Assembly (NCBI GenBank): GCA_012964265.1
Contig: DTUH01000088.1
Coordinates: forward strand, 9,108 to 15,470
Direction: 5' to 3'
Origin: Candidatus Lambdaproteobacteria bacterium
GTDB lineage: Bacteria; SAR324; NAC60-12
Length of the DNA: 6,363 nucleotides
In this document: positions 1 to 6,309 of the stretch, piece by piece
How the letters are laid out: each line of letters begins with the position of its first letter
Position numbering within the stretch: position 1 is the stretch's first letter
The notes under the pieces: generated by a model
What the model saw: the letters and a program-made list of their open reading frames with translations, nothing else
Told to the model about the DNA's origin: nothing
The model's database searches: none
Translations under genes and position numbers: made by a program

Positions 1-1185
1 CACATCTTCCCCAATCGACAATTCCGTCAGCAGGGCATGGGTTCCGGTTCCATTATCGATTCCAAGGGGTACATTCTTACGAACCATCATGTCGTTGGAG
101 AGGCGGATCGAATCCTGGTTATTCTTTATGATGGTACGGAAAAAGAAGCAAAACTTGTTGGCACGGATCCAGAGACTGATATTGCGGTGGTTAAAATTGA
201 AGGGAATGGGTTACCGGTTTTGCCAATGGGTAATTCTGATGAAATTCTCGTTGGTGAAGATGTGATTGCAGTAGGAAATCCATTTGGACTGATTCAAACT
301 GTGACATATGGAATCATCAGCGCAAAGGGTCGCTCTAATGTAGGTATCAACGAATACGAAAATTTTATTCAAACTGATGCAGCAATTAATCCTGGCAACA
401 GCGGAGGGCCGCTGGTCAGTTTGCGTGGTGAAATTATTGGTGTGAACAGCGCAATTTTTACACGAAGCGGCGGTTATCAGGGCATCGGCTTTGCTGTGCC
501 GATTAACATGGCACGCAAGATTATGCGCGATTTGATCGACAAAGGTACAGTTTCAAGAGGTTGGCTGGGAGTTGGAATTCAGAATGTCAGTCATGATCTG
601 GCCCAGGCTTTTCAGTTGGACAACACGAAAGGAAGCCTTATTACAGGCGTTATGCCGGATACTCCCGCTAAAAAAGCAGGCATGCGCAAAGGTGATGTAG
701 TGATCCGTATCAACGAAAAATCAATTCGGGATAGTAATCACCTGCGTAATGAAATCGCAAATGCCGGCGCTTTTGCAGATATTGAAATTGAACTGATCCG
801 AGATGGTAAATCCGTTATTATTCAACTAAAACTGGATGAACGTCCCCGTAAACTTGGTCAAATTAAGGTCGCACCGCAGCCTGTACCGACTATTGAACAG
901 GTGGAAATGCTGGGAATGATAGTGGAAGAACTCACTGAAAAAACTGCAAAGCAGCTAGGTATAGAAACCGGTAGCGGCATCGTCATTGTTGAAGTCAAAC
1001 CCGGAAGTCCTGCGGAAAAAACAGGATTGCTTCCGGGCATGATAGTCCAGGAAGTGGAACGTCATGCGATTGCTAATCTCAGCATTTTTAAGGAACTTGT
1101 CAGTGAAATGGATCCGGAAAAAGGAATCCTATTGCTGATCACTTCTGCTAAAGGTTCGCGTTATATTTTTCTGCATGACAACTGA
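1..1185 (+). CDS. HtrA/DegP-family periplasmic serine protease with two PDZ domains (5' partial)
   Basis: The reading frame is open from the first base, so the true start, signal peptide and N-terminus lie outside the window; 394 residues are visible. Members of this family are envelope proteases/chaperones that degrade or refold misfolded exported proteins. The trypsin-like catalytic triad is complete: His30 of the visible part in TNHHVV (codon 88-90), Asp60 in ETDIAVV (178-180) and Ser134 in GNSGGPL (400-402). A first PDZ domain starts near RGWLGV (residue about 187) and a second near LGMIVEE (about 303), running to the C-terminus; this two-PDZ layout is that of DegP/DegQ/MucD rather than DegS. 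The stop codon lies inside the start of the next gene (11-nt overlap). An internal ATG at 37 is not the start, because it sits only about 17 residues before the catalytic His. The family call is firm; the exact paralogue (degP, degQ or mucD) cannot be decided. Confidence 0.95.
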   Translation, partial: HIFPNRQFRQQGMGSGSIIDSKGYILTNHHVVGEADRILVILYDGTEKEAKLVGTDPETDIAVVKIEGNGLPVLPMGNSDEILVGEDVIAVGNPFGLIQTVTYGIISAKGRSNVGINEYENFIQTDAAINPGNSGGPLVSLRGEIIGVNSAIFTRSGGYQGIGFAVPINMARKIMRDLIDKGTVSRGWLGVGIQNVSHDLAQAFQLDNTKGSLITGVMPDTPAKKAGMRKGDVVIRINEKSIRDSNHLRNEIANAGAFADIEIELIRDGKSVIIQLKLDERPRKLGQIKVAPQPVPTIEQVEMLGMIVEELTEKTAKQLGIETGSGIVIVEVKPGSPAEKTGLLPGMIVQEVERHAIANLSIFKELVSEMDPEKGILLLITSAKGSRYIFLHDN

Positions 1186-1396
1186 AAACATAGATCATTC
1201 GCAGAAGAAAGCAAAATTACATTTTGAGCATTTACTGCTGAAATTGTATCAATTCATTCAGCATGAAAATGTTCCGGAGAAAATGGATTATTATCCTTTG
1301 CTGGAAGAAATGTCAGTTTATTACAATTTATCTGCGGAAGAATTAGAGACTCGTGGATTCCGCAAAGCATATCGACGCGCAGTCGAAGGCCTTTGA
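1175..1396 (+). CDS. Hypothetical 73-residue protein in the htrA operon
   Basis: I do not recognise this small protein. It is hydrophilic and looks helical, with no signal peptide, membrane segment, cysteine motif or obvious DNA-binding motif. The N-terminus is rich in Lys and His, the middle has aromatic pairs (DYY, VYY), and the C-terminus is basic (RKAYRRAVEGL). The ATG at 1175 overlaps the end of htrA by 11 nt, with no convincing Shine-Dalgarno, so it is probably translated by coupling to htrA. The stop at 1394-1396 is followed 22 nt later by an ATG for the PspC gene. Reality is supported by its position: without it there would be an unexplained gap of over 200 nt in an otherwise gapless run of genes, and the sequence reads as a plausible soluble protein. 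A regulator or adaptor role is possible, but nothing in the sequence shows it. Confidence 0.7.
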   Translation: MTTENIDHSQKKAKLHFEHLLLKLYQFIQHENVPEKMDYYPLLEEMSVYYNLSAEELETRGFRKAYRRAVEGL

Positions 1397-1418
1397 TGAT
1401 GTCAGTCAGTCCGTTTTG

Positions 1419-1751
1419 ATGAATTATATTTTCCTTGCGATTGGTTTGCCTTCCTTGTTTTTTGCAATTTTGACGGCTTCCGGATTGTATCGAAGACAGA
1501 CAGGAACACTTCCGGTACGTCCACTTCAACGAAAATGGTTGCTTGGAGTTTGTGCGGATTTTTCAGAAACAGTAGGGATTCAGGTAGGTTTTGTCAGGTT
1601 TATTATCCTGCTTTACACGCCAGTTGGATTGGGGGCTGTATTTTATTTTATTTACTATTTTGTTATCCTGAACAGGGCAGTATTACCGCCGACTCTTCCG
1701 GAACGTGAACCGCAAATCACAATAATTGAAAGCCATTATTACCGCTCCTGA
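1419..1751 (+). CDS. Small membrane protein with a PspC domain
   Basis: A 110-residue protein if started at ATG 1419. Residues about 3-23 are a hydrophobic segment (from NYIFLAIGL to ASGLY), followed by a basic linker. A PspC-like domain follows at about 38-84: RKWLLGVCADFSETVGIQ, then VRF and a long hydrophobic stretch. The GVC...VGI...VR pattern matches the consensus of phage-shock-protein C domains, which sit in the inner membrane and sense or relay envelope stress. A polar tail of about 25 residues ends the protein. The same frame is open upstream to a GTG at 1353 (132 residues), 12 nt after a GGAAG. That start would overlap the previous gene by 44 nt, and the added residues look like an out-of-frame read of it, so I prefer 1419. 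The neighbouring HtrA-type protease fits an envelope-stress theme. No other psp genes are present. Confidence 0.8.
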   Translation: MNYIFLAIGLPSLFFAILTASGLYRRQTGTLPVRPLQRKWLLGVCADFSETVGIQVGFVRFIILLYTPVGLGAVFYFIYYFVILNRAVLPPTLPEREPQITIIESHYYRS

Positions 1752-1757
1752 GTTGCA

Positions 1758-2582
1758 ATGAGATTCGTCTCCGACCAGCCATCAGAAACATTTCCGCTGG
1801 CAGGACTACGTATATTGGTTACTCGTCAAGACACTCCTGATTCTTCCCTTTCCAGAATGCTGGAGTATAAGGGTGCTTCAGTACTTAAGACACCCATGAC
1901 GCAGATTAGACCGCCGACATCATGGGAGTCTTTTGACAAAGCTGTACTGCAAGCATCAAATTTTGATTGGGCTGTTTTCACCAGCAGAAAGGGAGTCACC
2001 CACTGTTTTTCGCGCCTTGAACATTTGGAATTGTCTCCAGTAGTAATTTTTTCGAATCTAAAAATTGCCTGTGTCGGACAAGCTACTGCAGCGGCTCTTG
2101 CGGAAAATGGGATAATTGCGGGACTTATTCCAGAACAATTTCAAAGCGAAGGACTGATTTCGGCTTTTAGTCAATTTAATCTAAATGAAAAAATATTTTG
2201 GCTGATTCAGGCAGAATCTCCCCGTGAAATCCTGCATCATGCGCTGCAAAAACAGGGAGCTAAAATTATTTCAACTCCGGTTTACCGTAATGTCCCTGCT
2301 GAAAAAGACTATCCTTTTTTACTGGCTGAACTAGGGGAAAATAATATAGATTGGATTTTGTTCGCAAGTCCATCTGCAGTAAAAAACTTTCAGACAATTT
2401 TACCTGCTGGATTTTGGAATAACCTGACAGCAAAACCAAAAATTGCCTGTCTCGGAGAAGTCACTGCTGATGCTGTGCAGAATTTTGGTTGGAGCGTTCA
2501 GGCAAAACCGGATATTCAGGATTTTGAACATCTCGTTCAACTGCTTTGTGAAATGAATTTAGGGGATTCTGATTCAAGATGA
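1758..2582 (+). CDS. hemD: Uroporphyrinogen-III synthase (HemD)
   Basis: This cytoplasmic enzyme closes hydroxymethylbilane into uroporphyrinogen III with inversion of ring D, the last step common to haem, sirohaem and cobalamin synthesis. The protein is 274 residues, usual for the family. Despite low sequence conservation in the family, its signposts are present in order: LRILVTR (17-23), TPMTQIRP (45-52), FDWAVFTSRKGV (69-80), IACVGQATAAAL (103-114), VYRNVP (175-180), DWILFASPSAV (198-208) and IACLGEVTADAV (229-240). These mark the two alternating alpha/beta domains. The ATG at 1758 lies 6 nt after the PspC stop, with only a weak GAG upstream. The stop overlaps the serB start as ATGA. No hemC, hemB or cobA lies beside it, so it is separated from the usual tetrapyrrole neighbours, at least within this window. 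Confidence 0.92.
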   Translation: MRFVSDQPSETFPLAGLRILVTRQDTPDSSLSRMLEYKGASVLKTPMTQIRPPTSWESFDKAVLQASNFDWAVFTSRKGVTHCFSRLEHLELSPVVIFSNLKIACVGQATAAALAENGIIAGLIPEQFQSEGLISAFSQFNLNEKIFWLIQAESPREILHHALQKQGAKIISTPVYRNVPAEKDYPFLLAELGENNIDWILFASPSAVKNFQTILPAGFWNNLTAKPKIACLGEVTADAVQNFGWSVQAKPDIQDFEHLVQLLCEMNLGDSDSR

Positions 2583-3787
2583 AAACCACTCAAAATTTTC
2601 TGATCACCATCCAGGGCGCCACCTCGGAGAAAGATGTTTTGGAGCGTTTTACTTCACAGTTGGAGCGCCTTTCTTTTTCCATCCAGAACATGCATTTTCT
2701 GAACTTTCAGTCATCTCTTTTTCTGTTGATGCACTTTGAGCTCGCTGAATCTTCTGACAAGAAATCTTTGACAAAAGTTTTGGATAAAGTGGCAAAGCAT
2801 TATAAGATTGAACTGCTGATCTGCCAACTTCCGGAAAGCTCAATTACTTCCCCGGAAAATCGTTACATATTAACCTTGTTGAGCAGGCAGCTTCCTCCGG
2901 AATTACTAACAAAACTGTTCCGACATCTCCGGAAAAATCAACTTTGTGTAACTGAAGTCAGACCATTGGACGCAGATGATCTGCATGTTTTTGAAATAAA
3001 AATTCATGCAGATCAACCCATTGAGCGACAACAATTAATGAAAGAACTGCTGGAATTGAAATCTGAGTATCAACTTGATCTTGCTTTGCAGGCTGACGAT
3101 TTATTTCGGCGTAACAAACGTTTGATTTTTCTGGATGCGGATATGACCTTCATTCAATGTGAAATGATCAACGATATGAGCCGCTTTGCGGGTAAAGAGG
3201 CGGAAGTTGCCGAAATAACTCAACGGGCCATGGATGGTAAAATTCAATTTAATGAAGCCCTGCAGCAACGAGTCGCCCTGCTTAAAGGTGTTCGCCTCAG
3301 CGATTTGGAACGCTTGATTTTGAATATTCCGTACACCCCAGGTGTTGAACGTCTGGTTTACATTCTCAAAACCCTCGGCTATAAAATTGGAATTGTGAGT
3401 GGCGGATTTACCAGAGTTATCGATCACATCAAACAGCGTTTCAATCTCGATTACGGATTTGCCAATACACTTGAAGTGAAAAATGGAGAACTTACCGGAC
3501 GTATCTTGGGTGACATTCTGGATGGTCACCAAAAAGGTGTTATCCTGCGCGAAGTTGCTCACAAAGAAAAGCTTCTTCCGGAACAAGTAATTGCGGTCGG
3601 AGATGGCGCCAATGATTTAGAAATGCTTTCCAGTGCAAGTTTAGGCATCGCATTTAACGCAAAACGGTATTTGCGGGAACGTGCCGCAAGTAGCCTCTCT
3701 CTCCCAAATCTTGACGCATTGCTTTATTTTCTGGGAATATCAAAAACAGAAATCAGCGGCTTATTTGAACAAAAAACTCTACTATGA
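2579..3787 (+). CDS. serB: Phosphoserine phosphatase with N-terminal tandem ACT-like region (SerB)
   Basis: This HAD-superfamily hydrolase converts O-phospho-L-serine to L-serine, the final step of the phosphorylated serine pathway. Its 402 residues exceed the E. coli SerB (about 320) and resemble mycobacterial SerB2. Residues about 5-85 (FLITIQGATSE...) and 94-175 (NRYILTLLSRQ...) both look like ACT domains, which bind amino acids and mediate oligomerisation or feedback. The HAD core follows. Motif I is DADMT, with nucleophile Asp186 and acid/base Asp188; Glu195 matches the substrate-binding Glu. Phe224 and Arg231 are in place. Motif II is SGGFT (Ser274), motif III is Lys319, and motif IV is GDGANDLEM (Asp342, Asp346). 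The residue after the second motif I Asp is Met, where SerB usually has Ser. The start overlaps the hemD stop (ATGA), with AGGGGA 12 nt upstream. All catalytic groups are present, so activity is expected. Confidence 0.93.
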   Translation: MKTTQNFLITIQGATSEKDVLERFTSQLERLSFSIQNMHFLNFQSSLFLLMHFELAESSDKKSLTKVLDKVAKHYKIELLICQLPESSITSPENRYILTLLSRQLPPELLTKLFRHLRKNQLCVTEVRPLDADDLHVFEIKIHADQPIERQQLMKELLELKSEYQLDLALQADDLFRRNKRLIFLDADMTFIQCEMINDMSRFAGKEAEVAEITQRAMDGKIQFNEALQQRVALLKGVRLSDLERLILNIPYTPGVERLVYILKTLGYKIGIVSGGFTRVIDHIKQRFNLDYGFANTLEVKNGELTGRILGDILDGHQKGVILREVAHKEKLLPEQVIAVGDGANDLEMLSSASLGIAFNAKRYLRERAASSLSLPNLDALLYFLGISKTEISGLFEQKTLL

Positions 3788-5112
3788 ATGAAAAAGAAAA
3801 CTCTTATTATAACTCCAAACAACTCAGCAAATTTCAGGAGCACGGAGTTTTAATTCCGGATTTGAGTTCTGTCAAAATTGGCAGGGAAGTCTCACCAGAA
3901 AAAATTTCTCCAGGCTCAACTCTGCATCCTTTTGTACGGATTAACGGTTCCAAAACACAAATTCATACTGGTGCAAACATTGGTGTTTGCGGTCCCGCAA
4001 CTTTGGATAATAGCTGGATTGGAGAAAAGGCGGTTGTCGGAAGTTTAGGTCCGGTCACTTTGAAAGATACGGTGGTGGGACCTGAATCCATTCTTGGTTC
4101 CGGAGTGGCGGAACAGGCTGTCCTTTTGGGAAAAGAAACGATGGTCAATGACTTCACCACCGGTTACGGATTCCGCATCCGCAAAGGAAGCCTCTATGAG
4201 GAAGATGCGTCCTCTGCCCAACATACCGACACAAAAATGACAGTACTTTTCCCATGGGCAACTTTGGGGAGTAATATTAATTTTTGTGATGTACTGCTGG
4301 CTGGCGGAACAGCTCCGGAACCAGGTTTTTTTAGCGAGGTTGGCAGTGGTACCATTCATTTTAATTTTAGTATCAGAGGTGATAAAGCAACCGCCTCTTT
4401 ATTTGGCGATGTCAGTCGCGGAGTTTTTTTGGATCAGGAACGTCTTTTCATTGGAGGCAATAACAGCCTTCTGGGACCGATTCAAGCCGACTTTGGTACG
4501 ATGACTGCTGCGGATGTCAGGATCAACGGCACATTGTCTTCCGGGCTTAATTTTGGACATTCTTTACCAAAAGGAAAAATTGACTACGATCCGCGAATAT
4601 TTTTAGGAGCTTTAGGAATTGTGACAAAACAGGTTAACGTTCTTGCGGAGTTGACAGCATTATTTCATTGGTATAAGAAAATTAGGATTGCTTTCGTTGC
4701 CCAAACTCCGGAGCAAAAATTTCTATATGAATCCGGATTGCGGATGGTTGAAACAAACTATCAGGAACGTCTCTCACAATTAAAACGCTTTATGAATGCC
4801 GTGGACAATTCGCACAGCTTGATCGCAAATTCAAGGAAAGTTTCAAAAAAAGAAATTACTGAACAAAAACATTTGCTTGAATGCTGGCCTTACATTCAAA
4901 ATAAATTGGCAGCCCCAGTTGATTTTGAACTTCCAGTTCCGGAAACTCTGACAAACAATATCAAAAAACAGCAGTCTGAAGGTAAAGCAGCATACACAAA
5001 ACTAATTCAAAACTTGTCTCAAGAAGGAAAGCAAGCAGGGAAAAAATGGCTTAAATCAATTTCCGAAAACGTCTGGAATATCTTTGCAGCTGAAATAAAG
5101 AAAGAAAAATAG
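3784..5112 (+). CDS. Left-handed beta-helix (hexapeptide-repeat) protein, GlmU/UDP-GlcNAc pyrophosphorylase-like
   Basis: A 442-residue protein overlapping serB by the 4-nt ATGA. Residues about 28-250 carry irregular hexapeptide repeats, with many small or aliphatic residues every sixth position (for example IHTGANIGVCGPATL, WIGEKAVVGSLGPVTLKD, VVGPESILGSGV, RLFIGGNNSLLGP). This is the pattern of left-handed parallel beta-helix acyl- and nucleotidyl-transferases. Stretches such as TLGSNINFCDV (160-170), GSGTIHFNFSIRGDKA (187-202) and SLFGDVSRGVFL (205-216) recall proteins annotated as UDP-N-acetylglucosamine pyrophosphorylase-related in Planctomycetes-Verrucomicrobia-group genomes; this is from memory. 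There is no N-terminal nucleotidyltransferase domain or GXGTRM-type signature, so pyrophosphorylase activity by this protein alone is doubtful. Residues about 275-442 look alpha-helical, charged and Lys-rich. No signal peptide is seen. Substrate and reaction are unknown; a role in surface-sugar metabolism or a scaffold is possible. Confidence 0.85.
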   Translation: MNEKENSYYNSKQLSKFQEHGVLIPDLSSVKIGREVSPEKISPGSTLHPFVRINGSKTQIHTGANIGVCGPATLDNSWIGEKAVVGSLGPVTLKDTVVGPESILGSGVAEQAVLLGKETMVNDFTTGYGFRIRKGSLYEEDASSAQHTDTKMTVLFPWATLGSNINFCDVLLAGGTAPEPGFFSEVGSGTIHFNFSIRGDKATASLFGDVSRGVFLDQERLFIGGNNSLLGPIQADFGTMTAADVRINGTLSSGLNFGHSLPKGKIDYDPRIFLGALGIVTKQVNVLAELTALFHWYKKIRIAFVAQTPEQKFLYESGLRMVETNYQERLSQLKRFMNAVDNSHSLIANSRKVSKKEITEQKHLLECWPYIQNKLAAPVDFELPVPETLTNNIKKQQSEGKAAYTKLIQNLSQEGKQAGKKWLKSISENVWNIFAAEIKKEK

Positions 5113-5152
5113 AAAGGACTAAAGCACACCTTGAAAAGATACGCTCAAAAAA
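5113..5152. other. Convergent intergenic gap
   Basis: This 40-nt AT-rich gap separates the stop of the beta-helix gene (plus strand) from the stop of rplT (minus strand). I see no hairpin with a T-run on the plus strand, so termination of the long plus-strand unit is not explained here. The six A residues at 5147-5152 supply the T-run of the minus-strand terminator candidate. Read-through from either side would make antisense RNA over the opposite gene's 3' end. Confidence 0.6.
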
Positions 5153-5178
5153 TTAAGCCGCCAATTTAGTTTTGGCTT
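5147..5178 (-). terminator. Weak intrinsic terminator candidate at the end of rplT
   Basis: On the minus strand, AAGCC (5178-5174) can pair with GGCTT (5159-5155). Alternatively GCCAA (5176-5172) pairs with TTGGC (5164-5160) around a 7-nt loop. The hairpin is followed by AA and a six-T run (5152-5147). The structure overlaps the last codons and the stop of rplT. Only five base pairs form in either fold, so it is a modest terminator at best. Confidence 0.35.
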
Positions 5179-5509
5179 CCTCTGCAACCAGTGCAAACAA
5201 GGCGGGCTCTTCCATGGCTAAATAAGCCAGGGTTTTGCGGTCCATTACAATATCCGCAGCTTTTAAACCGTAGATGAACTGACTGTAGTTCATTCCATGT
5301 TCACGGACTGCAGCATTTATGCGCACTATCCAAAGACGCCGAAAATCACGTTTTTTGACTTTTCTATCTCGGTAGCTATACTCTCTTGAACGGTCAACCG
5401 CATCTTTGACTGTACGTAAAAGACGGCTACGCCCCCCACGATAACCTTTAGCTGCCTTAAAAAGAGAATTTTTACGCTTACGTGCGTGTACCGCTCTTTT
5501 GACTCTCAT
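5153..5509 (-). CDS. rplT: 50S ribosomal protein L20
   Basis: A 118-residue basic protein of standard length for L20, which binds 23S rRNA early in 50S assembly. The N-terminus (MRVKRAVHARKRKN, then AKGYRGGRSRLLR) and the core (YSYRDRKVKKRDFRRLWIVRINAAVREHGMNYS) match the family almost position by position. The C-terminal globular part carries GLKAADIVMDRKTLAYLAM. It lies 17 nt downstream of rpmI in the conserved infC-rpmI-rplT order. The upstream Shine-Dalgarno is weak (GAG about 12 nt before the ATG), which suggests coupling to rpmI. In other bacteria L20 represses this operon through an mRNA structure; no such structure is obvious in the short spaces here. Confidence 0.98.
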   Translation of the reverse strand: MRVKRAVHARKRKNSLFKAAKGYRGGRSRLLRTVKDAVDRSREYSYRDRKVKKRDFRRLWIVRINAAVREHGMNYSQFIYGLKAADIVMDRKTLAYLAMEEPALFALVAEEAKTKLAA

Positions 5510-5526
5510 AACAATTTAATCTCAGT

Positions 5527-5721
5527 TTATCCGTTTGGTAGCATCAAATCTACAGACTTGCTGTCTGCGTCTGATACCATTGTTTTCTGGCGTAACCCGC
5601 GTTTCACATCCTGGTTGCGTTTACGCATGCCGTGGCGAAGATAAGCACGTTTCCGTTTGTATCCGCCGCCGCCAGTTTTCTTAAAACGCTTTGCTGCTCC
5701 GCGATGGGTTTTCATTTTCAT
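5527..5721 (-). CDS. rpmI: 50S ribosomal protein L35
   Basis: A 64-residue, strongly basic protein of usual length for L35, a component of the large ribosomal subunit. The hallmark N-terminus (KMKTHRGAAKRFKKTG) is present, as are a basic middle section (YKRKRAYLRH) and the typical end (VSDADSKSVDLMLP). The first of two in-frame ATGs (5721) is chosen: it has AGGA (5731-5728) 6 nt upstream, partly overlapping the infC stop codon, and it supplies the normal residues before KTHRGAAK. The gap to infC is 8 nt. It sits between infC and rplT as in most bacteria. Confidence 0.97.
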   Translation of the reverse strand: MKMKTHRGAAKRFKKTGGGGYKRKRAYLRHGMRKRNQDVKRGLRQKTMVSDADSKSVDLMLPNG

Positions 5722-5729
5722 GGTATTTC

Positions 5730-6281
5730 CTATTTTCTTTTTTTAGGTGGAGCGATTATCATATGCATCAAGCGGCCCTCGCTGCGAATCGGTTGTTCCA
5801 CTGATCCGCTTTCCCCAATTGCAGCCTGGAATTTTTCCAGTAATTCCACTCCTAAATCTTTATGGGCTATCTGACGCCCCATAAATCTGACACCAACTTT
5901 TACCTTGTCGCCATCTTCAAGAAAGCGCAAGGCATTGCGAAGCTTGAATTGAAAATCATGTTCTTCAATTTTCGGCTTCATCTTCACCTCTTTGAGATGA
6001 ACTACTTTTTGATTTTGCCGAGCTACGTGACTTCGTTTGCTTTGTTGATATTTGAATTTTCCATAATCCATCAACCGGCACACAGGTGGTTTTGCTTTTG
6101 GAGATACTTCTACTAAATCCAAATTAGAATTTTCCGCCATCTCCAGCGCAGCATCCGTTGACAGGATACCAACCTGTGCCCCTTCGCCATCGATGAGCCG
6201 TACCTCACTGACACGGATTTGATCATTTATCCGTGTCGTTTCTTCACTTCTTGTCGGAGGCCTTGACCTGCGTATTCCTAT
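5730..6281 (-). CDS. infC: Translation initiation factor IF-3, probable ATA start
   Basis: IF-3 binds the 30S subunit, prevents premature 50S joining and checks start-codon and initiator-tRNA pairing. Both domains are present. The N-domain reads RINDQIRVSEVRLIDGEG..., then DLVEVSPKAKPPVCRLMDYGKFKYQQ. The C-domain runs from VHLKEVKMKPKIEEHDF to LMHMIIAPPKKRK. The first in-frame ATG (6140) would remove about 47 residues of the N-domain and cannot be the true start. No ATG, GTG or TTG exists upstream in this frame, which stays open into the tRNA. ATA at 6281-6279 is preferred: it gives 183 residues (E. coli IF-3 has 180), a short basic leader before RIND as in E. coli, and a GAGAG (6293-6289) 7 nt upstream. 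ATA 6275 and ATC 6302 are alternatives. Known infC genes often use AUU-type starts for autoregulation. Confidence 0.92.
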   Translation of the reverse strand: MGIRRSRPPTRSEETTRINDQIRVSEVRLIDGEGAQVGILSTDAALEMAENSNLDLVEVSPKAKPPVCRLMDYGKFKYQQSKRSHVARQNQKVVHLKEVKMKPKIEEHDFQFKLRNALRFLEDGDKVKVGVRFMGRQIAHKDLGVELLEKFQAAIGESGSVEQPIRSEGRLMHMIIAPPKKRK

Positions 6282-6309
6282 GAGTTTTCTCTCTGTTTTG
6301 ATGAATGTC
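6279..6309 (-). promoter_or_regulatory. infC leader with Shine-Dalgarno-like GAGAG and rare ATA start codon
   Basis: Only 28 nt (6309-6282) separate the encoded CCA of the upstream tRNA from the proposed infC start. The stretch is purine-rich and holds GAGAG at 6293-6289, followed by a 7-nt spacer and ATA (6281-6279). No promoter or terminator hairpin fits in this space. The leader is therefore probably created when the tRNA 3' end is processed. By analogy with the AUU start of E. coli infC, the rare codon would let IF-3 reduce its own translation. Confidence 0.5.

Noticed and set aside
37..39. ATG as the start of the HtrA protease
   Set aside because: The frame is open to the window edge and this ATG lies only about 17 residues before the catalytic His, leaving no room for the signal peptide and the first strands of the protease.
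1254..1529. 91-codon open frame on the minus strand
   Set aside because: It is antisense to both the 73-residue gene and the PspC gene, and the latter is supported by a family motif.
3101..3586. 161-codon open frame on the minus strand
   Set aside because: It lies wholly inside serB, opposite the conserved HAD core, and its translation shows no recognisable motif; it is an antisense shadow.
4045..4359. 104-codon open frame on the minus strand
   Set aside because: It is antisense to the beta-helix repeats, with no domain signal and no start context.
5632..6116. Two plus-strand open frames opposite rpmI and infC
   Set aside because: They are shadows of well-conserved translation genes on the minus strand.
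6138..6140. ATG as the start of infC
   Set aside because: It would remove about 47 residues that match the conserved IF-3 N-terminal domain.
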